NCBI GenBank assembly: GCA_041920465.1
Contig: JBHGXW010000029.1
Location: forward strand, 43,038 to 107,037
Length of the DNA stretch: 64,000 nucleotides
Direction: 5' to 3'
Source of the DNA: Brevibacillus_H sp041920465
Lineage (GTDB): Bacteria; Bacillota; Bacilli; Brevibacillales; Brevibacillaceae
Every line of letters begins with the position of its first letter. Positions within the stretch are counted from its first letter, which is position 1. The notes beneath the pieces were generated by a model. It did no database searches. It saw only the letters and a program-made list of their open reading frames with translations, and was not told the DNA's origin. A program made the translations under genes and the position numbers. Of this stretch, positions 16,042 through 23,300 are shown piece by piece.

Positions 16042-16223
16042 GATTCATCTTGAAAAATATCAATTGATATGATAAATTTCAATTTGTTTCTGGAATCTGC
16101 AGTTATTTTAGAAAGCGGATCCCGCACTCTCACTGTAGTATAGAGGTCTTTACATAAAGACTATCTGGAAAGTGGGAGGGGTATTTCCCCGCATAACCAC
16201 ATTTGTTGAAGGAGGTGTCTTAC
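16042..16223 (+). promoter_or_regulatory. Intercistronic leader of rplK
   Basis: A 182-bp spacer with several inverted repeats: the palindrome ATATCAATTGATAT near its start, GTCTTTA/TAAAGAC (16146-16161), and GGGG/CCCC before the rplK ribosome-binding site. In several bacteria the rplK-rplA mRNA carries an L1 or L11 autoregulatory site, so this may be such a leader. I could not define a promoter with confidence. Confidence 0.4.
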
Positions 16224-16649
16224 GTGGCTAAGAAGGTTATCCGCGTAATTAAATTACAAATCCCGGCAGGTAAAGCGAACCCTGCACCTCCAGTAGGTCC
16301 GGCTCTCGGTCAAGCTGGTGTTAACATCATGGGCTTCTGCAAAGAGTTCAACGCTCGTACAGAAAGCGAAGCAGGTATGATCATTCCGGTAGAAATTACT
16401 GTATATGAAGATCGTTCCTTCACTTTCATTACGAAAACTCCACCTGCAGCTGTTCTCTTGAAAAAAGCTGCTGGCATTGAGTCTGGTTCCGGTGTGCCGA
16501 ACAAGACCAAAGTTGCAACTTTGAAGCGTGATAAAGTTCGCGAAATCGCGGAATTGAAGCGTCCTGACCTGAACGCAGCTTCTGTTGAAGCAGCTATGCG
16601 CATGGTTGAAGGTACAGCTCGTTCCATGGGTATCGTAATCGAAGACTAA
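16224..16649 (+). CDS. rplK: 50S ribosomal protein L11
   Basis: A 141-aa L11: VIKLQIPAGKANPAPPVGPA and the GVNIMGFCKEFNART region are family signatures; L11 forms the GTPase-associated centre with 23S rRNA and is needed for RelA-type stringent signalling. GGAGGTG precedes the GTG at 16224, which gives the conserved MAKKVIRV start; the frame extends upstream to 16203 without homology. Confidence 0.97.
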   Translation: MAKKVIRVIKLQIPAGKANPAPPVGPALGQAGVNIMGFCKEFNARTESEAGMIIPVEITVYEDRSFTFITKTPPAAVLLKKAAGIESGSGVPNKTKVATLKRDKVREIAELKRPDLNAASVEAAMRMVEGTARSMGIVIED

Positions 16650-16671
16650 TCGTCTGTTGATTGTCGTCTGG

Positions 16672-16701
16672 CAGGGATACAGGTTGTTGTATCCCTGTTT
16701 T
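16672..16701 (+). terminator. Terminator-like hairpin between rplK and rplA
   Basis: CAGGGATACA (16672-16681) pairs perfectly with TGTATCCCTG (16688-16697) over a 6-nt loop and is followed by TTTT. It lies inside the rplK-rplA operon, so it may attenuate rplA or shield the upstream message. Confidence 0.6.
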
Positions 16702-16747
16702 GTGGGAGGATTAAACCGCTACGACCACATTGAAGGGAGATGCAAAC

Positions 16748-17431
16748 ATGCCGAAACACGGTAAAAAGTATCTAGAAGCTCAAAAGCTGATCGATAAAAA
16801 CAAAGTTTACGACGTTCTTGAAGGTATCGAACTCGTAAAACAAACTGCAAAAGCAAAATTCGACGAGACTGTTGAAGCAGCATTCCGCCTGGGTGTTGAC
16901 CCTAAGCGTGCTGACCAACAAATCCGCGGTGCAGTAGTTCTGCCGCACGGAACTGGTAAAGTACAACGCGTACTCGTTTTCGCAAAAGGCGAAAAAGCAA
17001 AAGAAGCGGAAGCAGCAGGTGCTGACTATGTTGGCGATGCTGACATGATCGCAAAAATCCAAGGTGGCTGGTTCGACTTTGACGTCGTTGTAGCTACTCC
17101 AGATATGATGGGTGAAGTAGGTAAATTGGGTCGTGTTCTCGGTCCTAAAGGCCTCATGCCAAACCCTAAAACCGGTACCGTTACTTTCGATGTAACCAAA
17201 GCTGTTAACGAAATCAAAGCAGGTAAAATCGAGTACCGTGTTGACAAAGCAGGTAACATCCACGCTCCAATTGGCAAAGTATCCTTCGATGCTCAAAAAT
17301 TGGCTGAAAACCTCGCTGCATTGACTGATGCACTCAACCGTGCGAAACCAGCAGCAGCTAAAGGTGTTTATATGAAAAACGTATCCATCAGCTCCACTAT
17401 GGGTCCTGGTGTTCGCGTTGCTGTAAAATAA
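16748..17431 (+). CDS. rplA: 50S ribosomal protein L1
   Basis: A 227-aa L1, the protein of the mobile L1 stalk next to the E site. MPKHGKKYLEAQ and the LGPKGLMPNPKTGTV motif are characteristic. GGGAGATG lies 9 nt before the ATG at 16748; an upstream ATG (16730) is poorer. L1 is a known autoregulator of its own operon in other bacteria. The codons are strongly biased, as expected for high expression. Confidence 0.97.
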   Translation: MPKHGKKYLEAQKLIDKNKVYDVLEGIELVKQTAKAKFDETVEAAFRLGVDPKRADQQIRGAVVLPHGTGKVQRVLVFAKGEKAKEAEAAGADYVGDADMIAKIQGGWFDFDVVVATPDMMGEVGKLGRVLGPKGLMPNPKTGTVTFDVTKAVNEIKAGKIEYRVDKAGNIHAPIGKVSFDAQKLAENLAALTDALNRAKPAAAKGVYMKNVSISSTMGPGVRVAVK

Positions 17432-17437
17432 TAACAG

Positions 17438-17466
17438 TTGACTTCCGGTAAGGGAGTTGCTATTAT
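17438..17466 (+). promoter_or_regulatory. Promoter for the L10 leader and rplJ-rplL
   Basis: TTGACT (17438-17443), a 17-nt spacer, then TATTAT (17461-17466), a few bases after the rplA stop. It would start the long rplJ leader. Confidence 0.65.
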
Positions 17467-17469
17467 ATA

Positions 17470-17628
17470 GCCTGTTGATGAAATTTGAATAATGTATCGC
17501 CGTAGACAGAAGGTGCGAATTCTTGCGAGAATCGCTTAATATCCCTCCGAGGCTCATTGATTGATGATAGGAGCATTATGCTCTTGATCGGATATAGAAT
17601 GCCCTCGACTGTCTGCGAGGGCATTTTT
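17470..17628 (+). promoter_or_regulatory. Ribosomal protein L10 leader
   Basis: This structured leader precedes rplJ at the position of the known L10(L12)4 autoregulatory leader. It holds the segment around TATCGCCGTAGACAGAAGGTG and ATATCCCTCCGAGG, a GAGCATTATGCTC hairpin, and a closing terminator (ATGCCCTCG with CGAGGGCAT). In the characterised leaders, binding of L10 promotes termination. I assign it by position, sequence character and the terminator; a covariance search would confirm it. Confidence 0.75.
17599..17628 (+). terminator. Regulated terminator of the L10 leader
   Basis: ATGCCCTCG (17599-17607) pairs perfectly with CGAGGGCAT (17616-17624) and is followed by TTTTC and a second T-run. 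Confidence 0.88.
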
Positions 17629-17643
17629 CAGTTTTTAATGTTT

Positions 17644-17746
17644 CGGGGCCCCGATCGGCGGTCAGCCAAAACGCAGCGCCCTGCTGCAAGGCTGGCACTG
17701 GCGCGTCCTTCGCGGCGCAGCATTCAGTAAGCCGGGCGGGTGTTCT
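17644..17746. repeat. GC-rich element between the L10-leader terminator and rplJ
   Basis: About 100 bp of strikingly higher GC than its surroundings. It begins with the perfect palindrome CGGGGCCCCG and ends GGCGCAGCATTCAGTAAGCC then GGGCGGG. A similar layout (GGGGCCCC, GGCGCAGCGTTAG, GCCCGGGTGGG) recurs at about 53400-53440, so this may be a dispersed intergenic repeat. No gene is visible in it. Confidence 0.4.
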
Positions 17747-17773
17747 CAGGATTTAGGCACGGGAGGTGTAACC

Positions 17774-18289
17774 ATGGCAGAAATTCGTCCAACCGTTATT
17801 CGTGAGGAGAAAGTTCAAACCATCGAGACTATCGCAACCAAGTTGCGCGAAAGCCAAACAACTGTAGTTGCTGATTATCGTGGCCTGACTGTTGCGGAAG
17901 TTACTGAACTCCGCAAACAGCTTCGTGAAGCTGGCGTAGAATTCAAAGTGTACAAAAATACTTTGGCACGTCTTGCTACTGCAAAAGAAGGTTTGTCTGA
18001 ATTAGATCAATACCTTCTCGGACCAAACGCGATCGCTACTTCTAAAGATGACGTGATCGCGCCTGCTAAGATCTTGGTAGATTTCGCGAAGAAGAATGAA
18101 AAGCTCGAAATCAAAGGCGGCGTAATCGAAGGTAAAGTAGTTGGCGCTGAACAAATCAAAGCACTTGCATCTTTACCATCCCGCGAAGGCTTGTTGTCCA
18201 TGCTTCTCAGCGTACTTCAAGCTCCAATGCGCAACTTCGCCCTTGCTGTTAAGGCAGTTGCAGATCAAAAAGAAGGCCAAGGCGCCTAA
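17774..18289 (+). CDS. rplJ: 50S ribosomal protein L10
   Basis: A 171-aa L10, the base of the ribosomal stalk that anchors L7/L12 dimers. SQTTVVADYRGLTVAEVTEL and KVYKNTLARLA are signature stretches, and the C-terminal helix (LLSVLQAPMRNFALAVKAV) is the L7/L12 docking site. GGGAGGTG precedes the ATG. Expression is probably set by the L10 leader upstream. Confidence 0.97.
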   Translation: MAEIRPTVIREEKVQTIETIATKLRESQTTVVADYRGLTVAEVTELRKQLREAGVEFKVYKNTLARLATAKEGLSELDQYLLGPNAIATSKDDVIAPAKILVDFAKKNEKLEIKGGVIEGKVVGAEQIKALASLPSREGLLSMLLSVLQAPMRNFALAVKAVADQKEGQGA

Positions 18290-18318
18290 TTCGTATCGAA
18301 GAATAGGAGGATTATAAA

Positions 18319-18684
18319 ATGAGCAAAGAGCAAATCTTAGAAGCCATTAAAGGTATGTCCGTTCTTGAATTGAACGATCTTGTAAAAGCAATCGAAGAAG
18401 AATTCGGTGTAACTGCTGCTGCTCCTGTAGCTGTAGTTGCTGGTGGCGCTGCTGCTGAAGCTGCTGCTGAGCAAACTGAATTCACTGTTAACCTCGTTAG
18501 CGGTGGAGCTTCCAAAATCAACGTTATCAAAGTTGTTCGCGAACTTACTGGTCTCGGCTTGAAAGAAGCAAAAGACCTCGTAGACAACGCTCCAAAAACA
18601 CTCAAAGAAGGCGTATCCAAAGAGGAAGCTGAATCCCTTAAAGCTAAGCTTGAAGAAGCTGGCGCAACTGTTGAAATCAAGTAA
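18319..18684 (+). CDS. rplL: 50S ribosomal protein L7/L12
   Basis: A 121-aa stalk protein: N-terminal dimerisation domain (MSVLELNDLVKAIEEEFGV), an Ala-rich flexible hinge, and the C-terminal domain that recruits translational GTPases (INVIKVVRELTGLGLKEAK). AGGAGG precedes the ATG. It follows rplJ by 29 bp and is ended by a strong terminator. Confidence 0.98.
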   Translation: MSKEQILEAIKGMSVLELNDLVKAIEEEFGVTAAAPVAVVAGGAAAEAAAEQTEFTVNLVSGGASKINVIKVVRELTGLGLKEAKDLVDNAPKTLKEGVSKEEAESLKAKLEEAGATVEIK

Positions 18685-18697
18685 TTCGCCTCTTTAT

Positions 18698-18739
18698 AGA
18701 AAGAACTCCCCTTGCCAAACGGCAGGGGGTTTCTTTCTA
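18698..18739 (+). terminator. Terminator after rplL
   Basis: CTCCCCTTGCC pairs with GGCAGGGGG around AAAC, flanked by AGAAAG and CTTTCT arms that extend the stem. A T-rich tail follows. Confidence 0.85.
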
Positions 18740-18774
18740 TCCTCTTTAACTCCTCTTTGAAAGGTGTGTAAGTC

Positions 18775-19371
18775 TTGACCAATCACTACTACACCAACAA
18801 ACCTGACACTCCTCATGACATTCGACATTTTGACTTTACCTTACGGGGACGCTCGCTCAGTTTTGCTACAGATTCGGGTGTATTTTCCCGCGATCGCGTA
18901 GATTTCGGAAGTGTGTTGTTAATTGAGACCATGCAGCTGCCAAGAAACGCACGAATCCTCGATGTTGGCTGTGGATACGGACCGATTGGCCTTGCTGCAG
19001 CAAGATTGGCGGATCAAGGGCATGTAACCATGATCGATGTGAATGAACGGGCGGTTTCTCTTGCGCGGGAAAATGCAATACGCAACCAGATCCGAAACGT
19101 AGAAATTCTGGTCAGCGATGTTTACGAAGCGGTAAAAGACCGCCAGTTTGACGTCATTCTCACCAATCCGCCGATTCGCGCGGGCAAAGAGGTTGTCCAT
19201 CGGATTTTTACCGAAGGGTATCATCTGCTTGCAGAGGGCGGTGAAATGTGGGTGGTCATTCAGAAAAAACAAGGAGCGCCATCTGCTTTGAAAAAACTGC
19301 AAGAGGTGTATCGGGAAGTAGAGGAAGTGGAACGGAGCAAGGGGTATTTTATTTTTCGAGCAAGAAAATAA
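18775..19371 (+). CDS. ybxB: Class I SAM-dependent methyltransferase YbxB (RsmC-like)
   Basis: A 198-aa RsmC-type methyltransferase. SAM motif I is ARILDVGCGYGPIGLAAA, and the catalytic NPP(I/Y) motif of amino-group methylases is LTNPPIRAG, suggesting N2-guanine methylation in rRNA; the exact target is not known to me. It starts at a TTG with AAAGGTG upstream. It sits between rplL and rpoB, as in B. subtilis. Confidence 0.9.
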   Translation: MTNHYYTNKPDTPHDIRHFDFTLRGRSLSFATDSGVFSRDRVDFGSVLLIETMQLPRNARILDVGCGYGPIGLAAARLADQGHVTMIDVNERAVSLARENAIRNQIRNVEILVSDVYEAVKDRQFDVILTNPPIRAGKEVVHRIFTEGYHLLAEGGEMWVVIQKKQGAPSALKKLQEVYREVEEVERSKGYFIFRARK

Positions 19372-19731
19372 TGCAAATTCAACTCTTGACGTTAAATTTT
19401 GCTTGTGGTAGCATTATAAAATGTCAATATGGGTTCATTGTCTAATTTAAGAAATTCCTGTTTTGTCAACCTGTTTTTCTTCTTTTTTACGTGCAGGAAA
19501 GAAGCTTTCCGAGCGCAAGAGAAACTTCAGCCTATAGAAGCACGGCGAAATCGCCGCAAAGGTTTCTGTGAGAAGTTTTTCTTATAAAGGAGGAATGTGG
19601 GTGTAAAAATATGGGAATTCTTTTTAGAATAGAGGTTTCTTTTGCTTAAAATGAGGTTACTGACATAACCCATTTTTATTTTTGTGTGAAAAGCGAAGTG
19701 TGTAGTAACACAAACATGAGGGGTGAATGAG
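19372..19731 (+). promoter_or_regulatory. Long leader region upstream of rpoB
   Basis: About 360 bp without a normal gene. It holds a promoter-like TTGACG-17-TAGCAT near 19385, the hairpin CGGCGAAATCGCCG (19543-19556) nested inside AAACTTC/GAAGTTT (19522-19578) followed by TTTCT, and an orphan AAAGGAGG site just ahead of two tiny frames (ATG at 19595, GTG at 19597). The layout suggests an untranslated leader with a possible attenuator. Confidence 0.45.
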
Positions 19732-22700
19732 TTGGCAGGTAAACTGATTCAAAGCGGCCGACACCGCCAGCGTCGTACGTATTCTCGCATTAACGAAGTG
19801 CTGGGTCTACCAAATCTGATTGAGATTCAGCAAAAATCCTACCAATGGTTCTTGGATGAAGGTCTTCGCGAAATGTTTCAAGATATTTCGCCGATCCAGG
19901 ACTTTACCGGAAACCTGGTGTTGGAGTTCATTGATTACAGTTTGGGTGAACCCAAGTACGATGTAGACGAATCGAAAGAGCGCGATGTTACATACGCAGC
20001 TCCTCTGCGTGTTAAAGTCCGTCTTTTTAATAAAGAGACAGGCGAGGTGAAGGAACAGGAGGTCTTTATGGGGGATTTTCCTCTGATGACCGAAACCGGT
20101 ACCTTCATTATTAACGGAGCAGAGCGTGTCATTGTCAGTCAGCTTGTTCGTTCCCCTAGCGTTTACTATAACACGAAAGTAGATAAGAACGGCAAGCAGA
20201 CGTTTACTGCAACTGTCATTCCGAATCGTGGCGCTTGGCTGGAGTTGGAAACGGACGCTAAGGATATTATCTACGTTCGTATTGACCGTACCCGCAAAAT
20301 TCCGGTGACGGTGCTCCTTCGTGCGCTTGGATTCGGTTCTGACGTGGATATTCTCAATCTTTTGGGTGAAGATGAATTTGTCAAAAATACGCTCGAAAAA
20401 GACAATACCGACTCAACCGAGAAGGCATTGATCGAGATTTACGAGCGTCTTCGTCCGGGCGAGCCGCCGACGATTGAGAACGCGAAGAGCTTGCTGATTT
20501 CCCGTTTCTTTGATCCAAAGCGTTACGACCTCGCTTCTGTGGGTCGCTATAAAATGAACAAGAAGCTTCATATTAAAAATAGATTGTATAACCAACGTTT
20601 GGCGGAGACTTTGGTTGATACCCGTACAGGCGAAATCATTGCGGAGGCAGGCCAGATCATCGACCGCCGTCTGCTGGATCGCATTCTGCCGGCACTGGAA
20701 GAGAGTGTAGGCTTTTACGATGTTCGCACTCATGGAGGCGTATTGGAAGAAGATACGATTCGCCTGCAATCTATCAACATCTTCTCGCCGACAGAGGAAG
20801 GCAAGATTATCAAGGTTATCGGCAACGGCCAAATCGACAAGAATGTCAAACACATTACGCCAGCCGATATCGTGGCTTCCATCAACTACTTTATTGGCCT
20901 GCTCCACGGCGTTGGGACAACAGACGATATTGACCACTTGGGTAACCGTCGTCTTCGTTCTGTAGGGGAGCTGTTGCAAAACCAGTTCCGTATCGGTTTG
21001 TCCCGTATGGAGCGCGTTGTTCGTGAGCGCATGTCCATTCAAGACCAAAACCAAATTACGCCTCAAGCGCTGATCAACATTCGTCCGGTGATCGCCGCAA
21101 TCAAGGAGTTCTTCGGAAGCTCCCAGTTGTCCCAGTTCATGGATCAGACCAACCCATTGGCAGAGCTTACGCATAAGCGCCGTCTGTCTGCATTGGGCCC
21201 TGGTGGTTTGACTCGTGAACGCGCTGGCTTCGAAGTGCGGGACGTTCACCACTCTCACTATGGCCGTATGTGTCCGATCGAGACGCCGGAGGGTCCAAAT
21301 ATCGGTTTGATCAACTCCTTGTCTTCTTATGCGCGAATTAATGACTACGGCTTCATTGAAACTCCTCGCCGCAAAGTAGATCCGGAGACAGGCAAAGTCT
21401 TGCAGGAAATCGTTTATTTGACAGCAGATGAAGAGGATGTATACAACGTTGCACAGGCTAACCAGCCATTGGATGATGAAGGGCGTTTCGTCAACGAGAT
21501 GGTTATCTGCCGTCGTAAAGGTGAGATCTTAAGCGTTCCTCGTGATAAGGTTGACTTTATGGACGTATCACCGAAACAGGTTGTATCTGTCGCGACAGCG
21601 TTGATTCCGTTCTTGGAAAACGACGACGCCAACCGCGCGCTGATGGGATCAAACATGCAGCGTCAAGCGGTTCCGCTTCTTATTCCGCAAGCTCCGTTTG
21701 TTGGAACTGGAATGGAACATAAAGCTGCGCAAGACTCCGGTGTTGCTGTAGTAGCGAAATGGCCTGGCCAAGTAGAGCGTGTAACGGCACGTGAAATCTG
21801 GGTGCGCCGCTACAAAGAGATCGACGGCAAGAAAGTGGCCGGTGATCTGGATAAATATAAGCTGCATAAGTTCATTCGTTCCAACCAAGGAACATGCATT
21901 AACCAACGTCCGATTGTGAAGAAAGGCGACTGGATTGAACCAGGTGACATCATTGGTGACGGACCATCTACCGAGAAGGGCGAATTGGCTCTTGGACGTA
22001 ACGTAATCGTTGCCTTCATGACCTGGGAGGGTTACAACTACGAGGACGCGATCCTCTTGAGTGAAAAGCTTGTAAAAGATGATGTGTATACATCGATTCA
22101 CATTGAAGAATACGAGTCTGAAGCTCGTGATACCAAACTTGGTCCTGAAGAAATTACGCGTGATATCCCGAACGTGGGAGAAGACGCGCTGAAGAATCTG
22201 GACGAACGCGGAATTATCCGTGTGGGTGCGGAAATCCAGGACGGTGACATTCTCGTAGGTAAAGTTACTCCTAAGGGTGTAACGGAATTGACGGCGGAAG
22301 AACGCCTCTTGCATGCGATCTTCGGTGAAAAAGCTCGCGAAGTTCGTGACACCTCTCTGCGTGTTCCGCACGGTGGTTCCGGTATCGTTGTTGACGTAAA
22401 AGTGTTTACACGAGAAAACGGCGATGAACTGCCACCGGGTGTTAATCAGCTCGTTCGCGTATACATTGCGCAAAAACGCAAGATTTCTGTCGGTGACAAG
22501 ATGGCGGGTCGCCACGGTAACAAAGGGGTTATTGCCCGTATCATGCCGGAAGAAGATATGCCATTCTTGCCGGACGGCTCACCTGTAGAGATCGTTCTTA
22601 ACCCGCTGGGTGTACCGTCCCGGATGAACATCGGTCAGGTTTTGGAAACTCACTTGGGTATGGCTGCCAAAATGCTGGGTATCCACGTGGCAACACCGGT

Positions 22701-23271
22701 CTTTGACGGCGCGCGCCAAGAAGATGTATTCAAGACATTGGAAGAAGCCGGTCTTGATCGTGACGGTAAAACCATTCTGTATGATGGTCGGACTGGGGAA
22801 CCGTTTGACCGTCGTGTAACGGTAGGCTGCGTGTACATGCTGAAGCTGGCCCACTTGGTAGACGATAAGATCCACGCTCGCTCTACAGGTCCATACTCGC
22901 TCGTTACTCAACAGCCATTGGGCGGTAAAGCTCAATTCGGCGGTCAGCGTTTCGGGGAGATGGAGGTTTGGGCGCTGGAAGCGTATGGTGCCGCTTATAC
23001 ACTCCAAGAGATTCTGACAGTAAAATCCGACGACGTCGTGGGCCGTGTGAAGACCTACGAAGCGATTGTCAAAGGGGAAAACGTACCAGAACCAGGTGTT
23101 CCTGAATCGTTCAAGGTATTGATCAAGGAGCTGCAAAGCTTGGGTATGGACGTGAAGATCCTCTCTGGGGACGAGAAAGAAATCGAGATGCGTGAAATCG
23201 ACGACGAGGACGAAGGAACAGGCGAGAAATTGAATCTCGTACTCGAAGGCGGAAGCTTGGAAGATGAGTAA
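19732..23271 (+). CDS. rpoB: DNA-directed RNA polymerase subunit beta
   Basis: A 1179-aa beta subunit, close to B. subtilis throughout. The rifampicin region reads SSQLSQFMDQTNPLAEL then THKRRLSALG, i.e. the sensitive form with no known resistance substitution. C-terminal motifs (MAGRHGNKGV, GGKAQFGGQRFGEMEVWALE) are intact. The frame opens at GTG 19723, but AGGGGTGA sits 6 nt before the TTG at 19732, which gives the conserved start (AGKLIQSGRHRQRR). The C-terminal tail is acidic and shorter than in B. subtilis. Confidence 0.98.
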   Translation: MAGKLIQSGRHRQRRTYSRINEVLGLPNLIEIQQKSYQWFLDEGLREMFQDISPIQDFTGNLVLEFIDYSLGEPKYDVDESKERDVTYAAPLRVKVRLFNKETGEVKEQEVFMGDFPLMTETGTFIINGAERVIVSQLVRSPSVYYNTKVDKNGKQTFTATVIPNRGAWLELETDAKDIIYVRIDRTRKIPVTVLLRALGFGSDVDILNLLGEDEFVKNTLEKDNTDSTEKALIEIYERLRPGEPPTIENAKSLLISRFFDPKRYDLASVGRYKMNKKLHIKNRLYNQRLAETLVDTRTGEIIAEAGQIIDRRLLDRILPALEESVGFYDVRTHGGVLEEDTIRLQSINIFSPTEEGKIIKVIGNGQIDKNVKHITPADIVASINYFIGLLHGVGTTDDIDHLGNRRLRSVGELLQNQFRIGLSRMERVVRERMSIQDQNQITPQALINIRPVIAAIKEFFGSSQLSQFMDQTNPLAELTHKRRLSALGPGGLTRERAGFEVRDVHHSHYGRMCPIETPEGPNIGLINSLSSYARINDYGFIETPRRKVDPETGKVLQEIVYLTADEEDVYNVAQANQPLDDEGRFVNEMVICRRKGEILSVPRDKVDFMDVSPKQVVSVATALIPFLENDDANRALMGSNMQRQAVPLLIPQAPFVGTGMEHKAAQDSGVAVVAKWPGQVERVTAREIWVRRYKEIDGKKVAGDLDKYKLHKFIRSNQGTCINQRPIVKKGDWIEPGDIIGDGPSTEKGELALGRNVIVAFMTWEGYNYEDAILLSEKLVKDDVYTSIHIEEYESEARDTKLGPEEITRDIPNVGEDALKNLDERGIIRVGAEIQDGDILVGKVTPKGVTELTAEERLLHAIFGEKAREVRDTSLRVPHGGSGIVVDVKVFTRENGDELPPGVNQLVRVYIAQKRKISVGDKMAGRHGNKGVIARIMPEEDMPFLPDGSPVEIVLNPLGVPSRMNIGQVLETHLGMAAKMLGIHVATPVFDGARQEDVFKTLEEAGLDRDGKTILYDGRTGEPFDRRVTVGCVYMLKLAHLVDDKIHARSTGPYSLVTQQPLGGKAQFGGQRFGEMEVWALEAYGAAYTLQEILTVKSDDVVGRVKTYEAIVKGENVPEPGVPESFKVLIKELQSLGMDVKILSGDEKEIEMREIDDEDEGTGEKLNLVLEGGSLEDE

Positions 23272-23300
23272 GATTCCGGTACAAAGGGAGGTAACGCCCT

